In this document: positions 27,540-42,600 of the stretch, in pieces | Layout of the letters: each line of letters starts with the position of its first letter | Numbering within the stretch: the stretch's first letter is position 1 | Assembly: GCF_024489055.1 (NCBI RefSeq) | Contig: NC_090232.1 | Span: 47,577,355 to 47,641,354 of the forward strand | Reading direction: 5' to 3' | Source: Chanodichthys erythropterus | Taxonomy: Eukaryota; Chordata; Actinopteri; Cypriniformes; Xenocyprididae | DNA: 64,000 bases | Position numbers and translations under genes: made by a program | The notes under the pieces: generated by a model | Database searches by the model: none | The model's input: the letters and a program-made list of their open reading frames with translations, nothing else | Told to the model about the DNA's origin: nothing

Positions 27540-28620
27540 GCTAACAAACAAATGCACATTGTACCCCCTCATATCTTAAACACATAAAACACAATACATT
27601 CAAACATTCACAAACATTGCACAAGTCTGCATGATATCAGTGTCAATAAACATACAATGTTAATGCTGCAACAATGTATGTGTGTTAGATATGGTGTATG
27701 TGCATAGTCCAAACATGATCACGGGGTTGCTCCGTGACAGTTAAAAATAAACATTCTCCAATAGTTCAGAAAAGAGTCATCTTCAGTTTGGCTTTGTAAG
27801 GTTTTTGAATTGCTGTGTGGATGGAGATAAAAATGTTCTGGATGTTTCATTTTAAGTTTTAAGGTGTCTGGTTCTTTACACCACCAGTGCATCGATGGTT
27901 TTGTAAATAACTAATAAAACAGATCTTTGTGAAACCTAAAAATGTTCTCCAGAGACATTAGAACTGCTGCTCACTGGATGTTGAAAAAAGAAAAACAAAT
28001 CATGACCCTTAAAAGATCAACAGAGCAGCTGCCAATTTACCAAAGGTTGCACTAACTGTTTTTTGCTGGTCGTTTACTGGAAATCTGCACTTATTTTGAC
28101 TGACAACAGCAAAAGTGTTCTTTACAGTTTCCACAGTCATGATAGACTAAATCCAACATGTTCTCCAACTCCAACCAATACAACCATATAGGTCGTTTGT
28201 CACTTCCCTGAAATACGACCCATAGGAGCATTTACTAAAGTAGCTAAAGTGGGGTGGGTGTAGTCATTAATAAAAAAAATTGTTTTGCTAATTGGAAATA
28301 GAACAAATTGTGTAAAAACTCCACACATTGCATTTAAATGAACATGCATTTTGATTGGTAACGACAGTCATACGTCATTTCATAACGACATTATTTTTAC
28401 ACCAGCTAGATGGTGCATGACTTTAAAATGTAAATATAGGTCATAATAAGGTGCTTGAAAAACGAAGGGTTGTTTAAAAAATAAAAATTCAAAACAGTTA
28501 TTTTAACATAGCTATTGCTATACTCTTAATTTCTACATGGGTGAACTTAAGTTAAGTGTGTGATTACTTGTGTGATTTCCAGTAAAACAAACAAACTGCA
28601 AAAGAGAAATAGCAGTTTGG
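27540..28620. other. Upstream region of the second C3 gene
   Basis: No element or exon recognised. It probably contains promoter-proximal control DNA for the gene at 28706, but no specific site besides the TATA box could be supported. Confidence 0.5.
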
Positions 28621-28643
28621 ACTCTAAGGGTCACAGAGGCGGG

Positions 28644-28650
28644 TATAAAT
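28644..28650 (+). promoter_or_regulatory. TATA box of the second C3 gene
   Basis: TATAAAT in GGCGGGTATAAATCTGAG, 56 bases before the first base of the ATG at 28706. Transcription would start near 28675, giving a 5' leader of about 30 bases. Position and context fit a strongly inducible liver-type gene. Confidence 0.75.
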
Positions 28651-28705
28651 CTGAGCTGCTGCAGGTTCACAGACACTCACAGGAAGAGACACACAGACAG
28701 ACAGG

Positions 28706-28776
28706 ATGGACGTGAAGCTGCTGTGGCTGACTGTTGTTCTTCTCTCCTCACCCCTCCTCACACTGTGTGACCCGCT
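28706..28776 (+). CDS. c3: C3 (downstream copy) exon 1, signal peptide
   Basis: ATG in ACAGGATGG, a fair start context. It encodes a hydrophobic leader of about 20 residues and CDPL. Donor GTGAGT. It leaves two bases of a split leucine codon. Confidence 0.9.
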
Positions 28777-30136
28777 GTGAGTATTAAACACACCGTTTGC
28801 TCATAGAGTTTCTTATAGATCTGTTTTTGATCTGACTTGATCTCCTCAGGTTTGTTCTGTCAGCTCCTAATTTGCTGAGAGTGGGTTCTTCAGAGAACGT
28901 GTTTGTGGAGGCTCAGGATTATTCTGGAGGAGCTTTTGATGTAAGGATTATAGTGAAGAACCACCCAAGAAAAGACAAGGAGATACTGTCCAAAACAGTG
29001 ACACTGACGGCAGACAACAATTACCAGATCCTTACAGATATAAAGGTGAGGCCACCTTATATGTACTTTGTGTGTGTGATTCTTCATCTACAATGGTACA
29101 TTTTAGTTTGTAAATTGAAAAATGCTTTTTATTTTATTCCAAATTTGCAAAGGACTAATTCATTTTCTGTTATTCAGATCCCTGATGATAAGAACTTCTT
29201 CTCTGATGATCCTCTGGAGAAGCAGTATGTGAATCTACAAGCTCAATTTCCATCCAGCACTCTGGAGAAAGTGGTCATGGTCTCATTCCAGTCTGGATAT
29301 ATATTTGTACAGACAGACAAGCCCATCTACACGCCTGCTAGCACAGGTACGATTCAGTGCGACGACATGGCAAATATAGAGTAAATTAATGCACAATGAA
29401 CTTAAACATTACATCAGCAGGACATAATCCTGTTTATTATTAAACTGACTGCTGCTTTTATCAGGGTTTGAATCTGCAGAAAACAAAACAATCAGAACTC
29501 ATATTTCACTTTTTGCTTTGACTTTTTTTTTGCAGTTCAATACAGGATTTTCTCTCTGACACCCAACCTGAAACCAATCAATAATTCTGTCACGGTGGAA
29601 ATCATGGTACCCACTTATATAACAGCATCATATTATTACACACACACACACACACACACACATGACATTTCAGCTGTAATGAGCATCATTGCACTGTTGA
29701 TCTCAGCAAACACAGTGTTAATGCTGATTTCTGTGTTTCTTAAGAATCCACAAAACATCACTCTTTCATCAGAGAAGATATATCCAGGAAAAGGGATGAA
29801 GTCTCTAAAATTCGCCATTCCTGAGGTTGCCAAGTATGAAAACTGCTGACAGAACTAAAGCTGTTGAACCTGAGTGTACCAAACAAACTTCATTTTTAGT
29901 GCCTATAGTGTCTAATTAAGGACAATGCCTATTCATTCAAAAGAAAAAAAAAATCACCCTGTTCGTGGTGTTATAATCTGTTTTAATGTCATAAAAATCA
30001 GACATGTTCATGTTTGTGTTCTGTATTTTTCAGTACTGGGATGTGGAAGGTGGTCACTCGGTACACAAACACTCCTCAGAAGACGTTTACTGCTGACTTT
30101 GAGGTCAAAGAATATGGTAAGACCTGTGTCAACAAA

Positions 30137-30217
<81 letters not shown>

Positions 30218-30556
30218 AGTCCAAAAGTTTGGAACCACTAAGATTTTTAATGTTTTTAAAAGAAGTTTCTTCTGCTCACCAAGGCTACATTTATTCAATT
30301 AAAAATACAGTAAAAACAGTAATATTGTGAAATATTATTACAATTTAAAATAACTGTTTTCTATTTAAATATATTTGACAAAGTAATTTATTCCTGTGAT
30401 GCAAAGCTGAATTTTCAGCATCGTTACTCCAGTCTTCAGTGTCACATGATCCTTCAGAAATCATTCTAATATGATGATTTGCTGCATATTCGTGAGCAGA
30501 CGAAACTTCTTTTAAAAACATTAAAAATCTTAGTGGTTCCAAAATTTTGGACTGTA

Positions 30557-30600
<44 letters not shown>

Positions 30601-33600
30601 GAGTGTCTTTTAAAAACCTTTTTTGTGGGGAACTACTTCCACCACAGATTCAAATCTTGTTGACACCAGAGGTGGGTAATCCAGGGGTCAAAGAGTAAAG
30701 GTCCTGCCATATTTTTATTCCATCCAGTGAAGCATTAATGAGATAATTAAGTGATAAATTGAGTGATGATTGAGCATTATTGAAGACACCTGATGATAAC
30801 AAGCAGAATCACTAAAGGAGAAAATCACTATTTTTAAGTTACCATCATCGAGGTCAGGGTTTGTTTTAGTTGAGCTCTTGACCCTTGAATTTTTAATATT
30901 AGATTTTGTTTGAGCAGTTTTAACTGCATTAAAACCAACCAGAAAAGCAAAATTAAAAGACAATCTGGTGTTGTTTTCACATGATCATTATTTGATCTGA
31001 ACTCATCTAGAGCCCAATCTCTGAGTTAGATTTACATTATTTATTACAGCACAAGATCAACTTTATCAATGCAATTTTTTTTTTTTTTTTTTTTTAGAAT
31101 TCTGATTAAAAAAAAACAGACATCAAGAATCAGCCTGTGAATCTCAGCAGTGGTAAGGATAATAGAGGATGTTGCAGTGCATTCTGGGAGCCACCAATCA
31201 AAATTCATCCATGGCTCCCATCATGCATTGCTGCATGAATAAATTATGAGCTGAATTGTCTTAGTAATTTTCTTTATTTTCACTATTAAAATTTTATGTT
31301 TTTTTGTGACTTTTTAGAAGCTTGTTTTCTAATGTTCAGAGTTGATCGGAATATGTTGCTGATCATCTTTTATGTTCGCTTTTCTGGTTGGTTTTAATGC
31401 AGTTAAATCTGCCCAAACAAAATCTAATATTAAAAAGTCAAGGGTCAAGAGCTCAACTAAAACAAACCCTGACCTCGATGATGGTGGCTTAAAAATTGTG
31501 ATTTTCTCCTTTGGTGATTCTGCTTGTTATCATCAGGTGTCTTCAATAATGCTCAATCATCACTCAATTAATCACTTAATTATCTCATTAATGCTTCAGT
31601 GGGTGGAATAAAAATATGGCAGGACTTTTACTCTTTGACCCCTGGATTACCCACCTCTGGTGTGTATGTTTACTACTCACTTCTCTGCTCCTAATGTGTG
31701 TACTAACCTGGATGAGTTTAATGCAGAGGACAAATTAGTATGTTTTTATGTTTGTCTTTTGTCTGATTTGGTTTTAGTGCTTCCAACATTTGAAGTGAAA
31801 TTAAATCCCAGTAAGTCATTCTTCTATGTGGATGATGAGAGTCTGACAGTCGACATTGAAGCCAAGTAAGCCAACATATGTTCTGCTTTACTGAATTGGA
31901 AATTAATCTTTAATGTGTGAACACACTGATTTAAAATAGATTTGTAGGCTATGTAAACTACAAAAATAATGTACTATGAACAACCAAAACTTTTCCTAAA
32001 TTGTGATTCATGTGGGAACATTTAAATGAACTGGTTTTATTCAGTGTAATGACTGAATCAATTTGACATCACTGGGTTAGTCCACAAACTAGACTATAGA
32101 TATAGAAAGACGGTTCACTCCTTTTAACTGCAACATGGGATAGGTCCTGCCTTCTTGTGAGAAACTACTTCCTTCTGCCATGGTTTCAAATCTTGTTGAC
32201 AGTTTAACAGTTGAGCCCAAACCTTTATTACTAATTCTAAAACGTCACTATAGAACTAGTAATGAAGGAACGTTGAGTCACTTCATTGAAACTCATTGTT
32301 GAGTATTATGTAGAGTAATATGTAGAGTATTATGAGAGATAGACTGACTGAGTGAGTTTATTACCTGCATCTAGATGATATTCTTCAGGTCAATCTTATA
32401 TTCATAACCACAAAATCAGTTTGAATGTCCACTGAGGAAAGCGATCTTTGACTTTGTCCTTTAACATCAGGCTGTCAGCACTAGTCAATGTACTTGTCAG
32501 TTGCATCTCGTAAGATGTTGTTTTTTTAGTCCATTTCCATATAAAAGTCTTTGAGACTGACTGACTCACTCATGAAGACAGTGTTTGCCACCATCTAATA
32601 GCATATTAATGTAACTTTCACTGAAGTTGAAATCACCTTTTTAATCCTACACAGTAAAATCCCCAGAGTTAAATCAACTCCCAGATTACATTTGGTCCCT
32701 CTCTAAATAGTGTTAAAGTAACACTAACACAGAGTTAAAGTTAATGAGATAATTAAGCAATTAATTAAGTGATGATTGAACATTAATGATGAACACCTGC
32801 TGTTAACAAGCAGAATCACTGAAGAAAAGAGAAACACAAGAACTACAAGTGACTTAGATTAAATCAACTGAAGATGAAAGACATTAAATCTCTTAAGATC
32901 TGATTCACTTATTACTAACCAGATTGACTTTTTCTGTCACATGTCTAAAAAAGTTCTTATTGAGAATTAGATGTTGAGGTTGAGGTTTAGATTTTGGTGT
33001 TTTAGTGGTCAAAAAATTATGCCACCATCATGGTGGTCAGGATTTGTTTTTGTTGGTCTCTTGACCCTTTTATGTCTTTAAAATATGTTGTGTTTGAGTA
33101 ATTGCAATAGTATTTCACAAGAAACACTAGCACATTGCTGAATCAAACGACTGAATGAGCAAATCAGCATGAAATGAGGGAAACCCTAGTATTACAACAC
33201 AGCGCTGTGATATAAATTTCAAGAAACTCAACAACAGAGAGAAATATATGTCTACCTCAGATTTAATGTTTGATCTACATCGGGCAATAACGTTATATAA
33301 TCTCGTTCACTGTAGAGAAAGCTACTTATGTAGTTTACACAGGGAAAGTAACCGTAAAGACACTGAATTAAACATAAACGCAGCTTTTGTGTCTTTATCA
33401 GCTTTTCTGCATTTATACTGGCCCTGATAATCATCACACATTCACTTACCACTTGCTCCATTTCTGTAAATCTGTTTTTATGAATGAATGATCAGAGGTG
33501 GAGATTCCAGGGGTCAGAAAGTAAAAGTCCTGCCATATTTTTATTCCACCCACTGAAGCATTAATGAGATAAATAAGTGATTAATTGAGTGATGATTGAG

Positions 33601-36600
33601 CATTATTGAAGACACCTGATGATAAGCAGAATCACCAAAGGAGAAAATCACAATTTTTAAGTTACCATCATCGAGGTCAGGGTTTGTTTTAGTTGAGCTC
33701 TTGATCCTTGACTTTTTAATATTAGATTTTGTTTGGGCAGTTTTAACTGCATTAAAACCAAACAGACAAGCAAAGTAAAAAGATGACCAGGTGTTGTTGA
33801 TTATGTTTTTACATAATCATTATTTGATCTGAATTGATTATTGATTACAGCCGAACTGTGATTCTACAGAAGATCAGCTTTTACAATACACTTTTTTTAA
33901 GAGTTCTGATTTAAAAAAAAAAAAAAAAGCAGAGCTCATTTAAACACACAGACATCAAGAATCATCCTGTGAATCTCAACAGTGGTGGCCATCATAAAGC
34001 ATGTTGCAGTGCATTCTGGGAGCCACCAATCAAAATTCATCCATGGCTCCCATCATGCATTGCTGCATGAATAAATTATGAGCTTAATTGTCTTAGTAAT
34101 TTCATTTATTCTCACTATTAAAATTTTGCTGTTTTTCTGTGACTTTTTAGTAGCTTGTTTTCTAATGTTCAGAGTTGATCTGTTGATCAGAATTTGTTGC
34201 TTGTCACCGTTGTTGAGATTTTGCAGAATCACAGTGCTGCTGTAATCAATAATGTAAAACTAACTCAGAGATTGAGCTCTAAATGAGTTCAGTGATTCAG
34301 ATCAAATAACGTTTATGTACAAACTTAACCAACACCTGATCATCCTTTAATTCTGCTTGTCTGGTTGGTTTTAATGCAGTTAAAACTGCCCAAACAAAAT
34401 CTAATATTAAAATGTCAAGGATCAAGAGCTCAACTAAAACAAACCCTGACCTCGATGATGGTAACTTAAAAATTGTGATTTTTTCCTTTGGTGATTCTGC
34501 TTGTTAACATCAGGTGTCTTCAATAATGCTCAATCATCTCTCAATTTATCACTTAATTATCTCATTAATGCTTCAGTGGGTGGAATAAAAATATGGCAAG
34601 ACTTTTACTTTCTGACCCCTGGAATCTCCACCTCTGTGAATGATGACTTATAGTCGTTGCTCTGGTCTTCGTAAACACGTGCTAGTGGGACCTGCTGGTG
34701 AAGCTGACTAACAGCAGATGGAGATCATGCATCGGTACTCTACTGCTTTTCCTGCAGTTCCCGGATTTGAAATGTTTAATTTTCTGCCAAATTTGTAAAG
34801 CGAAATAAAATGGGCTGAAAATTGCTAGTCGAATTTTATAGATTGAATTTTAAACAGAATGAATATTTTTGAAGTGAAATCTGAAAGGTGAATATAAACT
34901 ATTGAATTTTTAATAATGAAAATGTGTGTGCAATATTTTTAATTGAAATATTCACAGCTTAAATATGACCATGTTGAATTTCAGCCCATAAAAATGCAAG
35001 CCTTAAAAATGCAATGCATCTAAATGCAAGCACAGCTAATGTAATGCATATTTCTTTTTTTCAATTAGTGCAATTCAACAAGCTTTTTGTTTCAAAAAAC
35101 ATTTGGCATTAATTTACTTCCATATGGCTGAAGTCAGCTGTAGTTCTTGTGTTTTTCCTTTCTTCAGTGATTCTGCTTGTTAAAAGCAGGTGTTCATCAC
35201 TAATGCTCAATCATCACTTAATTAATTGCTTAACACTGGAGTCTGAGGTATCTCTGGTGATACCACCTAGTTTTTTTTTTTTTTCTTACCAGTGTGAAAA
35301 AGACAAAAAATACTCTGTCAATGTTGCACATACAATTAAGAGTTATACACCATTTTATTCTCACCATCTGTGAAATAGCTTCTTTTATTTGTGTATACTC
35401 AGAGTAAAATCAAAATGATGTGCTTTTTGTAAAATAAAGAAAACTAACATGATGCGTGATCTGTCGTCTCCTTCTGAACAAACTCCAATCTGATAGTTCT
35501 CAGAAAATGAACTGTAACTTAGTAAATACTAATCACAAATAAATTACACTTATGTCTAAAGAAACGTTGAAATTTCAGGTTTTAAATCGAGTAAGTCAAA
35601 TCGAAAACAAAAATTCTGTGTTTATGTAATCTGTTTGAAAATAGACAAATGTCAGACGCCCGTGATTCAGCTCATTATCCGCTAAGGCGGCCACGCCCAC
35701 GGAGCCAGCGCTATTCAGACACAAATTCTGAGGCAATACATGCATTCATCGTCTCAATCGTGTATTTATTGTCTTGAAAAGTGTTCATCTGTATATTATA
35801 GCCATGGTTAGCGACATCTGGAAGCCTCTGTTAGTTCCTGGAATGTTACATGGCCTGTTCTTCTTTACAGTAATGTGGACTAAATGTGCACAGAGCACCC
35901 TCCGGCTGCAAGTATGAATTAAAAACACAGTATCCAGCGTTCATAGTGATGACAATAAATACTGAATAAATATTACTCCTCTGTATAGAAAATTGACATA
36001 AACATATGAGAATCCATCAATATTTCACCAAATGTGCATGCTTTTAAGCTAAAAGGCTATATGAAATGCCATAGAGGTAACATAATTGTTCAGACACTTT
36101 GCATCACAGAAATACATTATATTTTAAAGTATGTAATACACTGTTAGACCTTGCCGGGCTTTTTACAGTATAATACTGGCAACACTGTTGCCAGTAATTT
36201 ACTATTGATTGTACAGTTATTTACTGTAATCTACAGTATGATACTGTAAAGATGCCATTCACTAAATTAAAGCTTGTGTTACCTCATTTTATTTGCGGAA
36301 ACCAACTGCCTCAGACTGCCATTTAAATTTATTTACTAACTTTAATTATATGTTTATAACATATTAATATTATTACTATAAACATATTTCTTTAGAATTC
36401 AATAAAAAAAATTTAAATAAAAAGATTTTCATTGCACCACCAACTACACAGTTACTATCTGTTAAATAAAACAACACATGCAGCATATCGCCAATGCCTC
36501 TTGATCTTCTCCTGAATTTTAGCACATGCTCTACTCTTCAGCACAACGGTGACCCACAAAACTCAAATTTACAGTAAACTAATGGTAAGAGTGTCTATAT

Positions 36601-39600
36601 GACCGGTTAATTCTGGATGTCACCAATGAATCTGGCCATTTCACAATGAGAAAACACAACCATTATTACTGTGCTTCCCAAAGTATTGTAAACCTAAATT
36701 GATTAACTTTGGCTCACAGCACTTTTGGGAAACACAGCTAAGATCAGCGTTTCTCTGACCATAACAAATGTGCTCTACAAACACAAAGATGGAGCAGCCT
36801 GAGATAAATTAACGTTAATAAATAGAGTCAAGAGCCCAACTAAAGGAAATGCTTTTCACCATCATGGTGACTTCAAACTAAACTTTCATTAAAACATTAA
36901 CATCTAAACATCTGTTAATTCTCAGTAAGAACTTTTGTTGATGTATGACAGAAATCAAATCAAACTGGTTAATAATAAGTGTAATAATGTTTAATGGCTG
37001 GAAGTCAGTTGTAGTTGTTGTGTCTCTCTCTTTTTCTCTTGTTGTTTCTTCAATGATTCTGCTTATTATCATCAGGTGTCTCCACTAATTGTCAATCATC
37101 ACTCAATCATCAATCAATTATCTCATTACTTGTTACTTTTTAACACCCGGCAAGATGGACTCATATGGAATGTTTAAAGGTGCCCTAGAATTAAAAATTT
37201 AATTGTGAGTGAGTCTCAAACTCCATTGTTTCTTCCTTCTTATATAAATCTAATTTGTTTAAAAGACCTCTGAAGAAAAGGCGATTCTCAACATAACATC
37301 AACTGTTACGTAACAGTCGGGATCATTAATATGTACGCCCCCAATATTTGCATATGCCAGCTCATGTTCAAGCCAGTATTAACGTCTGGATCTGTGCACA
37401 GCTGAATCATCAGACTAGGTAAGCAAGCAAGAACAATAGCGAAAAATGGCAGATGGAGCGATAATAACTGACATGATCCATGATAACATGATATTTTTTA
37501 GTGATATTTGTAAACTGTCTTTCTAAATGTTTCATTAGCATGTTGCTAATGTACTGTTAAATGTGGTTAAAGTTACCATTGTTTCTTACTGTATTCACGG
37601 AGACAAAAGCCGTCATTTTCATTATTAAACACTTGCAGTCTGTATAATTCATAAACACAACTTCATTCTTTATTAATCTCTCCAACAGTGTGTAATGTTA
37701 GTTTTAGCCATGGAGCACTATCAAACTCATTCAGAATCAATGTAAACATCCAAATAAACACTGTACTTACATAATCTGATGTATGCATGCAGCATGCATG
37801 ACAAACACTTTCTAAAGATCCATTTTGAGGGTTGTATTAGCTGTGTGAACTTTGTTTATGCAATCGAGTCGAGAGCTCGGGAGGGCGGAGAGTACAAGGA
37901 TTTAAAGGGGCAGGAGCCTGAATCGGCACATTTCTAATGATGCCCCAAAACAGGCAGTTAAAAAAAAATAATGAAAAAAAATTCTATGGGGTATTTTGAG
38001 CTGAAACTTCACAGACACATTCAGGGGACACCTTAGACTTATATTACATCCTGTAAAAAAAAAACGTTCAATGGAACCTTTAATGCCATACCTGACTATA
38101 TTCTGATTAAAAACTAAAAGTATTACACTATTGATACTCAAAACACCAGCAAACACCCAAGCTGCCCTTTTTCTATGCAATGAACAGAGGTGGGTAATCC
38201 AGGAGTCAGAAAGTAAAAGTCCTGCCATATTTTTATTCCACCCACTGAAGCATTAATGAGATAATTAAGTGATTAATTGAGTGATGATTGACCATTATTG
38301 AAGACACCTGATGATAACAAGCAGAATCACCAAAGGAGAAAATCACAATTTTTAAGCCACCATCATCGAGGTCAGGGTTTGTTTTAGTTAAGCTCTTGAC
38401 CCTTGCCTTTATAATATTAGATTTTGCTTACTTGTTTTTTTAAGACAATCGGTTTGTCCTTATCACAAAAAATATTTATTTTAGACACACACAAACATCA
38501 AGAATCAGTGTATGAATCTCAACAATGAGATTTTAATACATTTTAATAGTGAGAATAAAGAAAATTACTAAGACAATTCAGCTCATAATTTATTCATGCA
38601 GCAATGCATGATGGGAGGCATGGGTGAATTTTGATTGGTTGCTCCCAGAATGCATTGCAACATGCTTTATGATGGCCACCACTGTTGAGATTCACAGGGT
38701 GATTCTTGATGTCTGTGTGTTTAAATGAGGTTTTTTTTTTTTTTTTTAAATGTATTGATAAAGTTGATTTTGTGCTGCAATCAATACTATAAGTCAAACT
38801 CAGAGATTGGGCTGTAAATGAGTTCAGTGATTCAGATCAAATAATGATCATCTTTTTACTTTGCTTTTCTGGTTGGTTTTAACCGTCTATGGTACGGTGT
38901 TGCCTCCAGGCAACATGGTCTATTTTAGTTTGTTTTTAATAAAATAAAGCACAAATTGATTGATTAAGCATATCTCAGGACAGAATAACTCAAATACTAA
39001 TCAATAAAAGTGCAAAAAAGACCAAAACATGACCAACAGGGGTCCATTTTGTGTCCTGTTTCAGCACATGTGCACATATCACATGACTCCATATTTTCTC
39101 CATTGAAAAGTGTTTTTTCACTTGTTTGTAACCATTTAATCGCCCACAAAAAATATGAGTCACCTTCACTGGCAAGTAAAGAAGTATTTTTAAGTAATTT
39201 ACATTATATATCATCAAATGTTTTAGAGAAAATTACAAAAATCTGTGTGTTGCCTCAAGGCAACATTGTACCATAATGGAATCGCATAAGGCCATACAGT
39301 CATAATAGGTTTCAATACAAATGTATCATATTTGTAAGGAAAAGACTTAGAATTATCTAAATATGTTGGCATTTTCACATGATTTTGTAATGTATTTATA
39401 AGAATACTAATTCACATACTATATCTGCATATATTATGATCTGCACATTTTCTATAGCACTTCAGAAATGTATAAAACACAGGTAACACTGGCAGCTGAT
39501 GAGGGTGAGTATGAGGAGTTAATGAGGGGTCATACTGTAAAGAGTGAGATGAAATCATAGTGACAATCCATCAGGGAGATGCTGAGGGTGAGAGGAGAGA

Positions 39601-42600
39601 AGATGGAGATGAGGATGAAGATGGATATGATAATTTAATATAATAACATAAAAATATGATGGTTTGGTAATACTTGCGTTCCATTATGGTACAATGTTGC
39701 CTGAGGGCAACAGCTGGATATAAAATGTTACTTTTTATTAAATATGAAACTTTTAATACATTAAAAACTAGATACATTTGTTTGTTTAAGTGTCTAGTTA
39801 AAGGAATTAATGCTTCCAATAAATATATTTATTTTTTCTACATGAAAATGCCAAAAGTTAAAATTTTTCCATTGTGGTACAATGTTGCCTCGAGATAACA
39901 AACTTACAAAAATTAAATAAATTAGAAAATGTTTAATAATATTGTTAGAGTGTCCAATTTTAAGCAGGAAAAACTACACAAATAAATTTTTCCTCATTGA
40001 TATCATATTGCGTTCCATAGAAGATTAATGCAGTTAAAACTGCTCAAACAAAATCTAATGTTAAAAAGTCAAGGGTCAAGAGCTCAACTAAAACAAACCC
40101 TGACCTCGATGATGGTAACTTAAAAATTGTGATTTTCTCCTTTGGTGATTCTGCTTGTTATCATCAGGTGTCTTCAATAATGGTCAATCATCACTCAATT
40201 AATCACTTATTTATCTCATTAATGCTTCAGTGGGTAGAATAAAAATATGGCAGGACTTTTACTCTTTGACCCCTGGATTACCCACCTCTGGCAATGAAAG
40301 TGGATGTGGATAAGAGATAGCCAACTGCACTATTGTTTTTACAGCGGAAATTGTATGTTTTTTACAGGTATCTGTTTGGACAGGACTTAGAAGGAAATGC
40401 ATTTGTGGTGTTTGGTGTGATGGATGGTGAGAAGAAATCAAGTTTTCCTGCATCTCTTCAAAGAGTTCAGGTGAGAGATATTAAACAGTTTACAAGTTGG
40501 GATCAATTTAATTTCTCTTCACCTAGAGGATGACTTAAATAAAGCATTTTTTACTTTGATATTCATGTCTTTCTCATATATGAATAGATAGAGAAAGGAG
40601 CAGGTACTGCAGAACTGACCAGGGAGATGATCACTAAGACCTTTCCAGACCTTGAGCAGCTGGTTGGACGATCAATCTATGTTTCAGTCAGTGTTTTAAC
40701 AGAGAGTGGTAAGACTCAACAGATACTGTACATCTGTGTACACATGTATGTGCCTGTGTGTGATGCCAGCTAAAGGGGAACTGACACTCTGGCAACATTT
40801 TTCTCAAAGTTATGAACAAACATTCTTCCAGAAATGCTAATAGTGTGTTTCTTCAACGTTATCTGGTCTTTATTAATGTTCTCAACATGTTAGAAAAAAA
40901 ATAATTATTTATACATTGTTTGCAGAAGTTTTTTGTTTGTTTGTTTGTTTTTTATGTCCTCATAATGTTGGGAGAAAATGTTCTTAGGACAACATTCATG
41001 GAACAGCGTTTAAACATTAGAATGGCAACTAAATGAATAAGGTTTTTTTGCCAAGACATTCCTGTCACAAGTTCCATCGTTACCAATAGAGTTCAATGGG
41101 ACTTAAGGCCAGAGGTGGAGATTCCAGGGGTCAGAAAGTAAAAGTCCTGCTATATTTTTATTCCACCCACTGAAGCATTAATGAGATAATAAAGTGATAA
41201 ATTGAGAGATGATTGAGCATTATTGAAGACACCTGATGATAACAAGCAGAATCACCAAAGGAGAAAATCACAATTTTTAAGTTACCATCATCGAGGTCAG
41301 GGTTTGTTTTAGTTGAGCTCTTGACCCTTGACTTTTTAGTGTTAGATTTTGTTTGGGCAGTTTTAACTGCATTAAAACCAACCAGACAAGCAAAATTAAA
41401 AGATGATCAGGTGTTGGTCATGTTTTCTCAAAATCATTATTTGATCTGAATCACTGAACTCATTTAGAGCTCAATCTCTGAGTTAGATTTACATTATTGA
41501 TTACAGCAGCACTGTGATACTGCAGAAGATCAGCTTATACAATACAGAATTTTTATTTTTTTTTTAAAGTTGTCCTTATCACAAAAAAAAAATATTTTAG
41601 GCACACACAGACATCAAGTATCAGCCTGTGAATCTCAACAACGGTGACAAGCAACATATTCTGATCAACAGATCAACTCTGAACATTAGAAAACAAGCTA
41701 CTAAAAAGTCACAGAAAAACAGCAAAATTTTAATAGTGAGAATAAATGAAATTTCTTAGACAATTTAGCTCATAATTTATTCATACAGCAATGCATGATG
41801 GGAGCCATGGATGAATTTTGATTGGTGGCTCCCAGAATGCACTGCAACATGCTTTATGATGGCCACCACTGTTGAGATTCACAGGATGATTCTTGATGTC
41901 TGTGTGCTTAAATGAGCTCTTTTTTTAAAAAAAAATCAGAACTCTTAAAAAAAAAAATGTATTGTAAAAGCTGATCTTCTGCAGAATCACAGTGCTGCTG
42001 TATTCAATAATGTAAATCTAACTCAGAGATTGGGCTCTAAATGAGTTCAGTGATTCAGATCAAATAATGATTATGTAAAAACATAACCAACAACACATGA
42101 TCATTTTTTAACGTTGCTTGTCTGTTTGGTTTTAATGCAGTTAAAACTGCCCAAACAAAATCTAATATTAAATAGTCAAGGGTAAAGAGCTCAACTAAAA
42201 CAAACCCTGACCTCGATGATGGTGACTTAAAAATTGTGATTTTCTCCTTTGGTGATTCTGCTTGTTATCATCAGGTGTCTTCAATAATGCTCAATCATCA
42301 CTCAATTAATCACTTATTTATCTCTTTAATGCTTCAGTGGGTGGAATAAAAATATGGCAGGACTTTTACTTTCTGACCCCTGGAATCTCCACCTCTGCTT
42401 AAGGCCATAGTTCACCAACGATGCTTTCAGGAAACACACCCCTGGTCAGTAATACGTGAAGCTGGTAATGCTGTTTGTGGAGTTGTTTAATCAGATCTTC
42501 AGAGATTTAATGTCTTTTATCTTCAGTTCATCTAAGGCTGTTGCTGAAGAAAGTTGTAGTTTGCATTCTTATTTCTCTTTCTTTCAGTGTTTGTTCACAG

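Noticed and set aside
29925..30302. 125-codon open frame and its - strand partner
   Set aside because: It overlaps C3 exon 6 in a wrong frame and then runs through the TA microsatellite.
39571..39819. 82-codon - strand frame with a Ser/Pro-rich tail
   Set aside because: It lies in the TTAA element; the tail comes from a GAGGATGA-like simple stretch. No homology recognised.
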